Assembly: GCF_932526225.1 (NCBI RefSeq) | Contig: NC_064039.1 | Coordinates: 13,100,139-13,164,138 of the forward strand | Origin: Nematostella vectensis | Taxonomy: Eukaryota; Cnidaria; Anthozoa; Actiniaria; Edwardsiidae | Reading direction: 5' to 3' | Length of the DNA stretch: 64,000 bases | Shown: piece by piece, positions 1 to 11,905 of the stretch | How positions within the stretch are numbered: the stretch's first letter is position 1 | Layout: every line of letters begins with the position of its first letter | Notes under the pieces: model-generated | Told to the model about the DNA's origin: nothing | The model's input: the letters and a program-made list of their open reading frames with translations, nothing else | Databases searched by the model: none | Position numbers and translations under genes: made by a program

Positions 1-108
1 ATCTATTACACCAACATCATCAAGCAAAAACAAACTGCGAAGTTCTGTGTGTTATATTGGGTGTATTTCTTTTTTTTTCCGGGTTCTTTTAGTTAACCGA
101 AACAAATA

Positions 109-336
109 CAGTGGAACCTGGAATTTTACGATACTGGATTTCTACAATAACCTCAATTTCACGATGGCGTTCCGTCCTCCCGGCAGAAACACAGTGAAAT
201 GTATAAGAAATTAACTTGATTTTACGATATTGGATTATTATTATTTTGTAAAGGTTGATAATTAATTATTTGCAATGGGTTTTTCTTTATATCGTAAAAT
301 CAAGGACCTCTTTGTAACGATACCTCGATATTACTG
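109..336. mobile_element. pogo/Tigger-like MITE
   Basis: The ends are inverted: the left end starts CAGTGGAACCT and continues with ACGATACTGG-type sequence, and the right end read in reverse starts CAGTAATATCGAGGTATCG. A TA dinucleotide flanks each side (107-108 and 337-338). CAGT-starting ends, a TA target site and internal ACGATA motifs are typical of pogo/Tigger non-autonomous elements. There is no coding capacity. It lies in a downstream intron of TAF1B. The rest of 1-618 shows no exon. Confidence 0.5.
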
Positions 337-618
337 TATACATTTTCTTTCATCCAGGGCCTATTATAAAATCCAGATTACACTGTAATATAAGATTTGT
401 TTGCAGATGATTCATTCTTGAGATATTGTAATTATTACAATAAAATTTCTCACAATTTTACGAAAAAATAGCACTTTTTCAATATTTTGACAAATAAATT
501 GCTAAAGCTTATCTAATTTAAAACCAACTCAACATTTGTCCAGGGCAGCAGAAGAAAAACTCAATTTACTTGAGGCTAAGTGATTAACATTACTAAAGTG
601 AAAAAAAAAATAACTTAC

Positions 619-3600
619 CTGAATAACAACTCTCTTCGTCAAACTCAGAACATAATTCTGGTAGTTCACTTTCTGTGTCTGACAACTCTTTCTTTCTGTT
701 TTTGTTTCTTTTACTTTCATGTTGTCTTCCTTTTTTCAGGATTTCAGATGGTGAAGGAGGATTTTCGAAAAATGCAAGCTTTTTTTTTCTTAGATATGCA
801 AACCAGATTTGTCCAACAATATCCTGAAACATTAACAAAAGTTAGCACCACAAGTGGAAGTAGTTTTAACTTATCAGAATTCACCAACTAGAGGTCTATC
901 ACAAATGCTGCAATCTGATTGGCTAAGCTACTAATGGTCTTTTAGTGATAGATGGTGAGTAGAGAAATGCTCGGGAAAATAGCAACTGAATTGCGATTTG
1001 CTGAAGTTAACGAGGACGTCTTAACAAACTGAGATAATCCTGTCTAAAAAAAAAGTAAGAAAACAATCGAAAACGTGTAAGTTTACAAAAAACACTCACC
1101 AATATACAAACCATTTTCAATCATGACTATATTTTGATCTAAGTTTGGCCATCTAAAACAATTAGACCTCTCAGTCTCTTGAACTATGATTTTGAATAGT
1201 CCATTCTGCCTTCAACCTCGTGGTCTATTGAATCATAGTCCAATCGGCCTTGACGTCTTATTATCAAATAACCTCTATAGCATACTTTCTACAAGATAAT
1301 CAAGGGCGAATATGTGATGATGATGATGATGACGATGACGTCATACCTTTAGTTCTGGCTGGATCCCTTCACTGACCAGGAACTTCACCTGAGCCTTGAG
1401 TATGAACTGAATAGCTTCCTGCATCAACCATGGCTTCCCTTTTTCTCTTGCTACCAAGTGCAAAACATACACCACTTATACAATCTAAGTAGTATAGTAT
1501 GCACCGAATTACCTGCTGGCAGGTGATCTGAATGAAAAGTTAGTAGTTGCTTACGTAATCTTGGTCTTCCAGGTTTTTTCTTCTTTTCTATTGCACGACT
1601 AATGTTGTTGTCAAATTCTATCTCAGCAAGCATTTCTTCCCTAGCGTGCTGTAGGGACAATAGGAAAATAAATGCAAGCAAATGCAGGTTTGAACATGTA
1701 TCACACTTTTTACTAAAAACACATGAGAAAAACGTGGGAGTAATTGCAGAATACCCCCAAGTAATATGTTTTCTAAAAAAAATGGTTTACTCCACATGCT
1801 TCCATGTCACCAGTAACTCACGTTAACCCGATCTAACATCGTCTTAGCGTCAACTTGTTCTCACGTAAACTTATCTCCACGATAAATCTCGTTCTCGTGT
1901 CAACTTATCAACGGTTCCTCTCATCAACTTGTCAACACATCCTCTCATCTAACTCGTCCTCCCCTCAACTTGTCAATGCGTCCTCTCGTCAACACATCCT
2001 CTCATCTAACTCTTCCTCCCGTCAACTTGTCAACTTAGTATTTTAGAGGATTGTCGAACAGACAATGAGTACAATTAAAATAACTTAATATTTTAGAGGA
2101 TTGTAGAATGGAGTTATATGAGTACAATTAAAAATAACTTTTTTTAGGATTGTTCGAACGGCGTTATGATTCGAAACTGAAAAGAACTTAGTATTTTTAA
2201 GGGATTGTCGAAAAAAGTTTTGAGTACAATTTAAAATAGTTAGTTAAGGGATTGTACATCGAAGTTATGAGTACAATTTATGTACAATCAATGTTGTAAA
2301 TATAAATGTTGTAAAAGGAAATTACTTAGCTTATGGAAAACAGTTCTAATTACAAAAACAATTGAAATAAACGAGAATTGGGTAACATGTTTCTTTTTAC
2401 ACATGATATTCATACACCAACTAGTGCAATACGTACCACATGTTTCAGCGCAACCAAAAAGAGAGAAAGAGGAAGACAAAGAAAAGCCTAATGCTCTGGG
2501 AGATGAAATAGATCTAGTTATTGTAACCGTCGGAACTTGACATTTACCGTGCGGTTACGAAAAATGTAGAAACAAATATAATACTGAAAGCAAAACTATC
2601 AGGTTCTGACACCAGCCAAAAAGTAGGCAAAAATAAATGGAATGAAACGAAAACGATCGAGCGAAAGGCAACGTGAGAACGAATACATGATGCAAGGCAT
2701 GGACTTATAAGGATTTATTAACAAATTAAATAATAAATTTTAAGTGATAACAAACAAAGTCAAATCCCGAGAAAAAGTAACCTAAACCAAAGGCTAGTTT
2801 TAAAAACAAAGTACTTACAACCGGTAAATCAAACTGAACACAACTAGCATGACAGGCCCGTACGGACAGCGCTCTAAGCTTGTAGCTTATCTCTGCTGAC
2901 TGTCTTCCCTGAGCAACTGCATATCTCGCTCCCGCATCACACCGCGCAAGCAATGCGTCTCCTTGCTCAACGGTACTAAAAAAAACTAACAGATACTGTA
3001 TAAAACAGCCGCTTTTTTACTCGCTTGGGGACGCGCATTTTTCTAGGGACGCTAACATTTACTACCGTTCAAATTACTCAGCGTCCATTGTCACCAGAGT
3101 GAAGTTAGTTCCTTATTCGCAGTTCCTTTTTCGTCTGTTTCCTTATTCGCTCAGTTCCTTATTCAAATCCGGGGGGGGTACTTACATGAAACCTTTTAAT
3201 TCGAGTTGAAACAGTATTTAGGCATAACAGTTTATTCAGAACAAGTCCAACAGCATTTTCGTCGGGTAAATTTCGATGCTTTAACGTGCTCGCTGCTAAT
3301 CGGAGCTGTGAACATGAGACTCTATCTGCTACAAAAGGTCAAATTACGAAATGCGTGCAATCGCTTTCACAAATGAATCTAGCAAAAGAGAGAAAATCTA
3401 CCTCTCATCTAATAAATGTATTTGTATCTTGGGCTTTATTTCCAAACGCATTAATATATTTAGAGGAGAAATATTCACGCTTTACTTGACTACGTACGCG
3501 TGTAGAAGGAATTTGACCTTGCTAACAAAACCACAATTTGACAGATAGTGCTTGTTGTCAATTAACACCTTGGCTACTACATAAGGCTCTGACAAAACAA

Positions 3601-6600
3601 ATAGATTAGTGCAGTGACACGAATAGGGAACTGCTCCTTATTCAAGTTAGTTTTCGCGAATAAGGAAATGGAATCTCCCAACGTCCGATTTCGTTTTACG
3701 ACTTTATACGAATAAGGAATAGACTATGAAGAGGGTTGTCAGTGTTTGCTCATCATTTCTCAATAAAGGACATGAAATTTCATAACGCCCGATTTCGCTT
3801 TAACGACTCCTTTCGAAAGAGTTCTCGAAAAAGGAAATGGTATTTCATAACTCCCTATCTCGTTTTAACTACTTATCCGAATAAGGAATAGACTAAAAAG
3901 AGGGTTCTTTAGTATTTTCTAAACATTTCTCGAATAAGGAAATGGTATTTCATAACGCCTGATTTCTTTTTAAATATCTATTCGAATAAGGAATCTACTT
4001 TAAAGAGGATTGTTAGTATTTTCTCACAATTTCTTTAGAGGAGTATATTCGCGCCTTACTTGACTACGTACGTATGTCGTGTGAATTTGACCTTGCTAAC
4101 AAAACCACAATTTGACAGATAGTGCTTGTTGTCAATTAACACCTTGGCTACTACATAAGGCTCTGACAAAACAAATAGATTAGTGCAGTGACACGAATAG
4201 GCAACTGCTCCTAATTCAAGTTAGTTTTCGCGAATAAGGAAATGGAATCTCCCAACGTCCGATTTCGTTTTACGACTTTATCCGAATAAGGAATAGACTA
4301 AAAAGAGGGTCGTTTATGTTTTCTAAACATTTCTCGAATAAGGAATTGGTATTTAATAGCACCTGATTTCGTTTTACCTACTTATCCGAATAAGGAATAG
4401 ACTAAAGAGAGGGTCGTTTGTGTTTTCTAAACATTTCTCGAATAAGGAAATGAAATTTCATAACGCCCGATCTCGTTTTACGACTTATCCGAATAAGGAA
4501 TAGACTAAAGAGAGGGTTCTTTAGTATTTTCTAAACATTTCTACATTTCTGCATTTCTACATTTTTTTGCTACATCTTCTGATATAACCAGAGACCATTC
4601 AAATTAAAAGCATAGAATATGTATAAATTACCTTACTGACAGCGTTAACAAGAGCACGATGATAAAGATAAGCTGGACTACATGTCCTTGCGGCTTGGAC
4701 ATAGGACGCAAAGCGGCAATTTACTTGCTTGTATCGTGTATCATTTGCCAAAGTTCGTTAGAAAGTGTTGATCTTGGGCAACACACTATACAGTGTTTTT
4801 ATTGCAATAAAATAGAATTAAACAACACTTCAAATAATGGTCCAAACTCTGTATTTTATTATATTTATAAATACATTTATAGCACACACTAGAGCTGGGC
4901 CAGAACCGTAGCATGGCATATAAGATTGCGGATTGCGGGGGGGGGGGGGGGGGGGGGGGGCTGGCACAAAATTGCGGGTGGGGGGTGCACAATACAAGAA
5001 ATGTTAGGAAACCCAAACAAGCCGTAACATGAGTAAAAAATTTTGAAGGGAACACGGTTAAAGGGACTTTATTTGGGGGACAACCATGCCCTTCTAGTCA
5101 TTCGGTCTTATAATTCGCGTCGTTAAAGCTAATTCCATTTCCTTATTCGAGAAATTCGTTCGATTCCTATAATTCGTAAAAACGAAATCGGTCGTTATAA
5201 ACACCATCTCCTTATTCAAAAGATGTTGAAAAAAAAACACGCTAACAATCTTCTTTTTACTCCATTCCTTTTTCGGTAAAAAAAGTAGTAAAAACGAAAT
5301 CAGGCGTTATGTAATGCCATTTCCTTTTTCAAGAGATGTTGAAAAAACACTGACAATCTTCTTTTTGAGTTTATTCCTTATTCGGATAAGTAAGTTAAAA
5401 CGAGATCGGGAGTTATGAAATACCATTTCCTTTTTCGAGAACTCTTTAGAAAGGAGTCGTAAAAGCGAATCGGGAGTTATGAAATTTCATTTCCTTTATT
5501 GAGAAATGATGAGCAAACACTGACAGCCCTCTTCATAGTCTATTCCTTATTCGGATAAAGTCGTAAAACGAAATCGGACGTTGGGAGATTCCATTTCCTT
5601 ATTCGCGAAAACTAACTTGAATAAGGAGCAGTTCCCTATTCGTGTCACTGCACTAATCTATTTGTTTTGTCAGAGCCATATCTAGTAGCCAAGGTGTTAA
5701 TTGACAACAAGCACTATCTGTCAAATTGTGGTTTTGTTAGCAAGGTCAAATTCCTTCTACACGCGTACGTAGTCACGTAAAGCGTGAATATTTTTCCTCT
5801 AAATATATTAATGCGTTTGGAAAGAAAGCCCAAGATATAAATACATTTATCAGATGAGAGGTAGATTTCCTCTCTTTTGCTAAATTCATTTGTGAAAGCG
5901 ATTGCACGCATAGCGTAATTTGACCTTTTGTAGCAGATAGAGTCTCATGTTCACAGCTCCGATTAGCAGCGAGCACGTTAAAGCATCGAAATTTACCCGA
6001 CGAAAATGCTGTTGGACTTGTTCTGAATAAACTGTTATGCCTAAATACTGTTTCAACTCGAATTAAAAGGTATCATGTAAGTACCCCCCCGGATTTGAAT
6101 AAGGAACTGAGCGAATAAGGAAACAGACGAAAAAGGAACTGCGAATAAGGAACTAACTTCACTCTGGTTCCATTGTCCTGTCAAATTTAGAAACTAATCT
6201 TCCTGGGAAATGGTAAAGGACGCTAAACTCAAGTCAATTATCACTATCAAGCTATTGATACTAATATAAAGGAATTTGAAACATGTTGAAAGTAAATTCC
6301 TAAACGTGTACGGATCGAATTAGAATCACGTTTGAGAAACAATCCGTAAAATACGTAAAACAATTATAATCGCAATCCAAAAATCGCTTACTTAAAATCT
6401 TTGCAAAATCTAAAATAACTCAAAATACCACCCGGTCACATTATGGATAGAATCGTCAAGGAGACTAGTGAAGTGAGATTGTTTATTGCAAAGGCAGTTG
6501 AAGTGGGAAACCAGTGGTGGTAGCGGTTTGAGTCAAATCCTCGAGTCAAATCGCAAATCAAAATGGCGCCAAAGGTGGAAATGGCGCGTCGTCGGAATCA

Positions 6601-9600
6601 AATCGTCAGCTCGAACAAATCAAAATTCCCAAGTTTTCGGGTAAAAAGTGGATTTTCAAGCGTGATGAGCGGTATTTTCTCGAACAAATCCAAATTCCCA
6701 AGTTTTCGGGTAAAAAAGTGGATTTTCAAGCGTGATGGGCTGCGTGGACAATACAAATCTGGATCCACAATTCAAATTGCTCAGGCTTGAAGGTTGCCTT
6801 GAAGGCGAAGAGTTAGAGACAGTGAAAGGACTTGGATATTCGATTACCGCGTACGAGGCGGTAAAAAATCGTCTTCAGAAGAAATACGGAGGACATTGGC
6901 GTCAAGTTCAACCCATATTGAACAACTGCGGAAATTAAAGCCAAATGAACACAATCCTAAAGAACTAGAAGAATTTGCAGATGTGCTGCACAGAATAATT
7001 TGAAGGGAGGAACTTTTTATGGTATTGTATACCTCAAAGCTACCTTAGCCGTTATTACCGCTGGATAACAGAGAAAGGCGAGCAAGAATCCTTAAAAGAA
7101 CTTAGATACTGGGTTGCTGAGGAGGCAGAATATCAGACTTGGGCGTCTGAAGTGAAACATGGAGTCAGTAGTAGTAACCAGTCCTCGAGGACCAAGGGCG
7201 TCGCGGAGACCGGGCACACAGGGAGCCCGGCGCGAGAAACAATTTTTTGGAACAGTTGAAGATAAGCGAGAGCGTCCTTGTCAAACATGTGATCAAATAC
7301 AACCCATTTGGAAATGTGAAAATTTAAGGCAAATAAAAGTGATGAAGAGATTGGAGCTAGCTCATAAACATGGCGTATGTTATCGTTGCCTAGCAGATGG
7401 GCATTCTGGAAAGTCATGTTCAAGGACACGGGAGTGTGGAATAGAAAATTACAGGAACACTCATCACAGATTACTACACCAGAAAAAGGACAGTTCTGAA
7501 AGTATTGATGAGGAGAAATCGGATCCTCCTTGACAGGATAAGGCTACGCAGGGGCATACCCAATTCGAAAGTAAACCAAGTACTTTTGAAACAATTAAAA
7601 AACATGATCAAGTCATATTGCGCATCATCCCCGTGATATTAAAGAATGGGCACAAAAGAATGAGAGTGAACTGGTTTTTAGATGAAGGCAGATACGACTT
7701 ATGTAAATAAAGATACAAAGGGATACAATGACAATCAATGTTGCCAATGGCAACATTGAAACGGTCATTAGGCGACAAATGAATCTTTCAAACTGGTGTG
7801 ACATTAAGGATGATTACGAACATTTAAGGGGTATTGATTTTCCAGAGTTAGCAAACAAGAACACGGTTGACACAGTTGATCCGATCTGATTATTATAACT
7901 TAATATTTCCAATAAGAGAGATTTGTAAAGGTGATAATGAACAGTTTAATCTTTGTTTATCGAGGGTAACATATTTAACCGAATATACAGTTTTCTAACA
8001 TATGGCCCTCGGTTTCGTCACTGGGGGTGGTCACTGCCAGAGGGTTTATTGCGTCCGCAGTGGTTCTTTTACGTCCCTTCGGTTAAGGTTAGTGTAGTGC
8101 AGCTTGAAGAGACGGGACCTTCGGTTTAGTGTCCTTATCCGAGAAGACTGGAAACACGGAGAATAACTCCAACTCACTTGTGACAAATTCTAATCAAGCC
8201 AGGAACCCGGAAAAATCCCCAGTTTGAGCCAGGATTCGAACCTGGGCCCAGCGGTGAGAGGACGACGCGCTAGCACACTAGGCCACCCGTGCTTCCATAT
8301 GCAAGACTTCCAAGTGCAAAACTTTGTCCCTTGGGATTGACAGCAATCAGAACAGTCGGTGTCAAAGATGCTAGTAAAGAAACAGCAGGATAACACCATA
8401 CTTATCGGATGGAAACACATAATGTAGATTGTGATGTATCAGACAAGGAATGGAATGAAATAACTCTTTGAAACAGTTTTGGAACCTTGAGGCGATAGGG
8501 GTGACTCCACAACTAGATCCACAGTTGACAATAGATGAGAAGATAACAATTTCGATTAAATTCAATGGGGAGCGATATAAAGTAACAGTTCCATGGAAAC
8601 AGGAGACACCAAACTTGCCAGGAAACAGATAAATGGCAGAACGTCGGTTAAATGCAGTTGAGAAGAGATTGAGTAAAGATCCAGAATTTGCTATGGCTTA
8701 CCAAGGTGTAATTGATGATTATGTACAAAAAGGGTATATTCATATAGTTTCAACGAATGAGTGTGAACCAGAATCTCAGTGGCTGCTACCACACTTCCCG
8801 GTCTTGCAACCAGATATAGCAACCACTAAAGTTCGCCCAGTGTTCGATGGATCTGCAGAGCAAGATGGCAAGAGTCTTAATACGGAATCGTTACCAGGGC
8901 CCAAGCTGCAAAGTGACATTGTGGATATTCGACTAGTGAAGTTTCGACAGGAGCCAGTGGTGATTGTCGGTGATGTTAGTCAAATGTATCATCAAATAGT
9001 ACTCTGGAAGGAGTACAGACCTTTTCACAGGTTTCTTTATAGACATTTTGTTGATGGGGAATTCGAAAAGAAAACAAGAGTTTACGAGTTTGTGAGATTT
9101 ATTTTTGGAGGGTGCTACTGTCCATCTGCAGTACAATTTGTTTGGCGTAACCATGCAGAGAGACATTTGGAGACACACCCACTAGCAGCTAATGCGGTGC
9201 TGAACCATTGTTATATGGATGATTTGATGCCTTCACTATATTTGGTAAGTGAGGCAAAAGAAACCAGGAAGGAACTTACTGAACTAGGAGACATGGCAGG
9301 ATTTCATATCCGGAAGTGGATCTCAAATAAGCCTTAAATAAGGCTCTGGGCAGTGTGTGCAAAGAAACCAAAGCATCGACAGTTGAGCTTGATAGCAATG
9401 ACACCCCACCGTGCAAAACTTTGGGGGTCCTGTGGATTTCTCAGGATGAAAACTTTCTATATACTAAAAGGATTTCAGTTTACTAAGAGGAATGTTCTAA
9501 AGAAAACAGCTACAGTTTATGAGCCATTTAAACCCAGTTAAAGCCGCATTGTCTTACATTGTTTACTTCCGGTCGATTACGTTACAATCTCCGATGATTT

Positions 9601-11905
9601 TTAACGGAAAACGCGAAAAATATTTCGAAATATTGAAAGCAGTGTGTATATTCGAGGATGTGACTGATAATTGAGAGCGGATGGCATGTTAAATATCTCG
9701 GATTCTAATAGATTCTTTTGTCTTTTAACAGTTGAGGTTTCCGTCGGACCTCCGGAAGTGAACTGGTGACAATGGGGCTTTAAGAAGTTACTGATCCAAA
9801 AGGCGTGGTTAGATGGAGTCAGATGGGAAGAACTGTTACCAGAACAGCATCAGCTGCAGTGGATAAAGTGGTTTATGGAACTGGACGATCTAGAATCACT
9901 CAGCATTCCAAGGTGTTTATAAGGATCCAGGACTCATAGTTGAGAAGAATGAAGTCAGTGTGCATACGTTTTCAGATGCTTCAGAAAGCGCTTATGCAGC
10001 GGTCCTGTATTTTCGACATTCATATGAAGACGGAAGTGTTACTGTTCGATTGATTGCATCGAAAACTAGACTAGCGCCATTGAAAGCAATGAACTTAGAA
10101 CTTGTAGCTCATCATGTAGGGGAGATTCATGAATACTCGTCCCCAGAACAGTGGCGGTATGTACCAACAAAAAATCCAGCAGACGTGGACTGACAATAAT
10201 GGAATTATCGGAATGTTCACAGTGGTGGAATGGACCGGACTTCCTTAAGAAACAACCAAATGAATGGCCCAAGTGTAAGTTTGAAAAGTCATTATGAACA
10301 CAAACAGTCTTGAGTTTAAGGTGTCTCAGGACCCATCGAGTTACCTAGTAACGGATGAAGTTGATCTGAATGTCTGGAGACTAGATCCTATGGGAATTAC
10401 ATAGTGGTATTGGGTTAAACCTAAGGGGCAACTGGAGTTCGGGTTGTCTTTAGTCAGAGTGAGGCTGGGTGCAACGATTTGTGGACAATTGTAGGAAACC
10501 TGCGTTGATCAGAGAAAGAGTGGAGACCTCAAACCAGAGGAGCTTAAGGATGTATAGTTGTCCATTTTTCGTGAAGCTCAGTTACAAGGTTTTACAACGG
10601 AGATGGGCGCATTGACACAGGGAAATTCAATTTCAAAGCAAAGTTCGTTGGTGTCGCTCAACCCAGTGTTGGTGAATGGACTCTTGCGTGCGGATACAAG
10701 ACTATGACATACGGATAACTTATCGTTTGAAGTAAAATGCCATTGATACTTCCCAAGAGAACTGTGGTCACAGCGTTAATTGTCAAGTAGCATCATGAAT
10801 CGGAACATTGCATGGGAATTAACTTTACTATTTATCACCTTAGAGAGAAATACGTAGTGGTTCATATTAGAGAGGAAGTGAAGTGTGTGAAACGGAACTG
10901 TTCCACTGTGTGAAACAATTTCAGACAAAGTCTTTGATGCAACAAATAGTGCAGTTACCAAGGATACGGTTAGAGACAGTTATGTGCGAGACCATTTGTT
11001 AACTGTGCGCTGGATTTTGGTGGTCCTTATCTGACTAAGCAGGGACGTTGGAAACCACAAACTAAGAGATATTTATGTTTGTTTTTATGTCTACAAACAA
11101 ATTGTTGTCATTTAGAGATGGCATCATCGCTGGAATCTGATGGATTTCTGAATGTCTTCATTAGAATGACAGCGCTGAGAGGTTGGCCTACGCAAGTGCT
11201 AAGTGACAACAGGGCGAACTTTGTAGAAGCGTCTAAAGAACTACAGGAGTGAGTATGAGCTATAGACAGAGACAGAGTTGAACGGATGACTTTGAACAAA
11301 GCAGTGAAGAGCCCATAATTAAGTCGGCAAAATGTGCGATATCATTGGTACTTAGTGATGCGGATGTGAACTAGGAGCAATTAGTGACAACCTTTATCAG
11401 CGTCGAGAGTCTTCTCAATTTTCTCCATTCAAGACCTTTGACCGTTGTAAGTGACGACCCGGACGATGAACCTGTCTTTACACGGAACCACTTTCTAATT
11501 GGCTATATGGGTGGTGATTTTGTCCCTGAGAGTGTTGACTATGATATGCGGATCAACCCTAGAAATCGCTGGAGAAGAGTGCAAGAACTTATTTGGTACG
11601 TGTGGCACAGATGGATATTAAAAGAATTGGACAGTAAGGGATGGAATGGGAAGATAGAAAACTCATCTTGATAATAATATTTATAAGCTATCATTATTCA
11701 TTTTCTGGTCTATCAGCTGTGCCTTTGATGACTTGTAGATGTACGCTTGCTTATCAGTGGGTTTATTATACGGTGATTGTCGTTTATGTTTAGAAACCAA
11801 ACCTTGTTTTTTACTTACTTGAGATTGTGTTCCGCAGTCGAGACAGAAATACAATCCATCCCGAGACTCGAAGCTCTCTCCTTCGCACAGCTCACAAACC
11901 GGCAT
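619..11905 (-). CDS. TAF1B: TAF1B-like RNA polymerase I initiation factor subunit, 5' part of gene
   Basis: Homologue of TAF1B/Rrn7, the TFIIB-like subunit of the Pol I selectivity factor (SL1), which acts at rDNA promoters in the nucleolus. Four minus-strand exons are readable: 11819-11905, 1555-1648, 1347-1450 and 619-823. All have GT-AG borders and compatible phases. Exon 1 encodes a 29-residue zinc ribbon starting MPVCELCEGES, with Cys 4, 7, 21 and 24. Later exons give EKGKPWLMQEAIQFIL, GIQPELKDIVGQIWFAYL and then a charged KRNKNRKKE stretch. These match the cyclin-fold entry of animal TAF1B (equivalent to EKGWDWYVCEGFQYIL). The remaining exons lie off the left edge. Intron 1 is about 10 kb and is filled with mobile elements. 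Exon 1 joins exon 2 in phase, so no extra exon is required, but a small missed one cannot be excluded. FADS6 lies head-to-head about 1.3 kb away. Confidence 0.8.
1845..2040. repeat. Degenerate minisatellite, CGTCAACTTGTC-type units
   Basis: Irregular tandem repetition of the phrases CGTCAACTTGTC, AACACATCCTCTCATC and TAACTCGTCCTCCC. One roughly 60-bp segment is nearly duplicated (about 1920-1965 and 1980-2025). It lies in TAF1B intron 1. A short plus-strand reading frame through it is a by-product of the repeats. Confidence 0.55.
2036..2290. repeat. Imperfect tandem repeat, about 55-60 bp unit
   Basis: Four to five diverged units, each with the order TTAGTATTTTAGAGGATTGT, a short variable part, GTTATGAGTACAATT and AAAATAACTT. 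It directly follows the preceding minisatellite. The stretch 2290-3083 shows no gene I can support. Confidence 0.55.
3084..6177. mobile_element. Foldback-type element with long inverted arms and 9-bp target-site duplication
   Basis: The body (3093-6168) begins ACCAGAGTGAAGTTAG and ends with its reverse complement. The 9-mer TCCATTGTC flanks it on both sides (3084-3092 and 6169-6177), a perfect direct repeat. The left arm reaches about 4540 and the right arm starts at about 5100. Both are built from degenerate subrepeats around CGAATAAGGAAAT and its complement. The left arm also duplicates about 170 bp starting ACAGATAGTGCTTGTTG (3541 and 4117). The spacer holds a 24-base G run (4937-4960) and part of a G-rich dispersed repeat. 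Long arms with internal subrepeats and a 9-bp duplication resemble Drosophila FB elements or MULE-type elements (family knowledge). No transposase is encoded. Mirror-image short ORFs at 3286 (+) and 5976 (-) reflect the arms. Confidence 0.8.
6563..7533 (+). pseudogene. BEL/Pao gag relic (capsid-like part and zinc knuckles)
   Basis: The segment near 6745-6900 reads PQFKLLRLEGCLEGEELE and then a YEAVKNRLQKKYGG phrase, typical of the Pao/BEL gag region (DUF1759-like). The 7159-7533 part carries a C-x2-C...C pattern followed by CYRCLADGHSGKSC and a THHRLLH phrase, the usual BEL zinc-knuckle block. Frames change between blocks. A roughly 65-bp segment containing AAATTCCCAAGTTTTCGGGT is tandemly duplicated at 6612-6738, an internal lesion. 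Confidence 0.75.
8005..8297 (-). repeat. tRNA-derived SINE
   Basis: Reading the minus strand from about 8297, the head is GGAAGCACGGGTGGCCTAGT, with an A-box-like GTGGCCTAGTGTGC. About 45 bases later comes GGTTCGAATCC, an exact match to the Pol III B-box consensus. A non-tRNA body of about 220 bp follows, to around 8005. CATATG occurs just outside the head and at the tail, possibly part of a target-site duplication. It is inserted in the BEL relic, so it is younger than that element. Confidence 0.7.
8633..9337 (+). pseudogene. BEL/Pao reverse transcriptase relic
   Basis: A 234-codon open stretch contains KVRPVFDGSA, then LNTESLPGPKL, VVIVGDVSQMYHQI (first catalytic Asp region), FGGCYCPS and HCYMDDLM (the YxDD active-site box). 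This is the order expected for a BEL/Pao reverse transcriptase. It has no usable start of its own, is out of frame with the gag relic and ends at a stop after KWISNKP, so it is an internal fragment of a broken polyprotein. Homologous sequence resumes in another frame at 9353-9541, before the MITE. Confidence 0.85.
9538..9783. mobile_element. TTAA-flanked MITE, copy 1
   Basis: Inverted ends run from TTAAAGCCGCATTGTC to GACAATGGGGCTTTAA, with TTACTTCCGG and CCGGAAGTGAAC just inside. It is about 245 bp, non-coding, and related to the copies at 28388 and 36690, in opposite internal orientation. It interrupts the BEL relic. TTAA on both sides suggests a piggyBac-type target. A TA target with TTAAAGCC inside the terminal repeat is the alternative. 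Confidence 0.75.
9784..10193 (+). pseudogene. BEL/Pao RNase H-like relic
   Basis: After the MITE the sequence resumes with LIQKAWLDGVRWEELLP and later VHTFSDASESAYAAVLYFR followed by LIASKTRLAPLKAMN. These are signatures of the Pao peptidase-A17/RNase H-like region. Several stops interrupt it. Confidence 0.7.
11460..11671 (+). pseudogene. BEL/Pao C-terminal module relic (after integrase)
   Basis: The phrase RWRRVQELIWYVWHRWILKE resembles the module (DUF5641-like) that follows the integrase core in BEL/Pao polyproteins. A decayed integrase core probably occupies about 10900-11400, where GWPTQVLSDNRANF can be read near 11180. The open stretch ends at a stop at 11669-11671. Confidence 0.6.

Larger units (their letters stand above)
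6540..11671 (+). mobile_element. Decayed BEL/Pao LTR retrotransposon
   Basis: Fragments of gag, zinc knuckles, reverse transcriptase, an RNase H-like part and a C-terminal module occur in the right order on the plus strand, separated by stops and frameshifts. A SINE (about 8005-8297) and a TTAA-flanked MITE (9538-9783) are inserted in it. I could not define LTRs or a primer-binding site. It lies in TAF1B intron 1, antisense to that gene, and must be non-functional. Confidence 0.8.

Noticed and set aside
2726-2953. Candidate additional TAF1B exon (minus strand)
   Set aside because: A GTAAGT donor is present, but no convincing acceptor or family similarity was found, and exon 1 joins exon 2 without it.
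3286-3489. 67-aa ORF found in both arms of the foldback
   Set aside because: The duplicate at 5976-5773 only reflects arm identity. There is no recognisable domain, and overlapping frames are equally open.
4786-5055. Proline-rich ORF on the minus strand
   Set aside because: The proline run is the translation of a 24-base G homopolymer in the foldback spacer. No conserved flanking protein sequence was seen.
11681-11818. Continuation of the zinc-ribbon ORF as one protein
   Set aside because: The reading past 11819 is intronic: a strong donor (CAA|GTAAGT) lies at the border, and the downstream TAF1B exon joins in phase.
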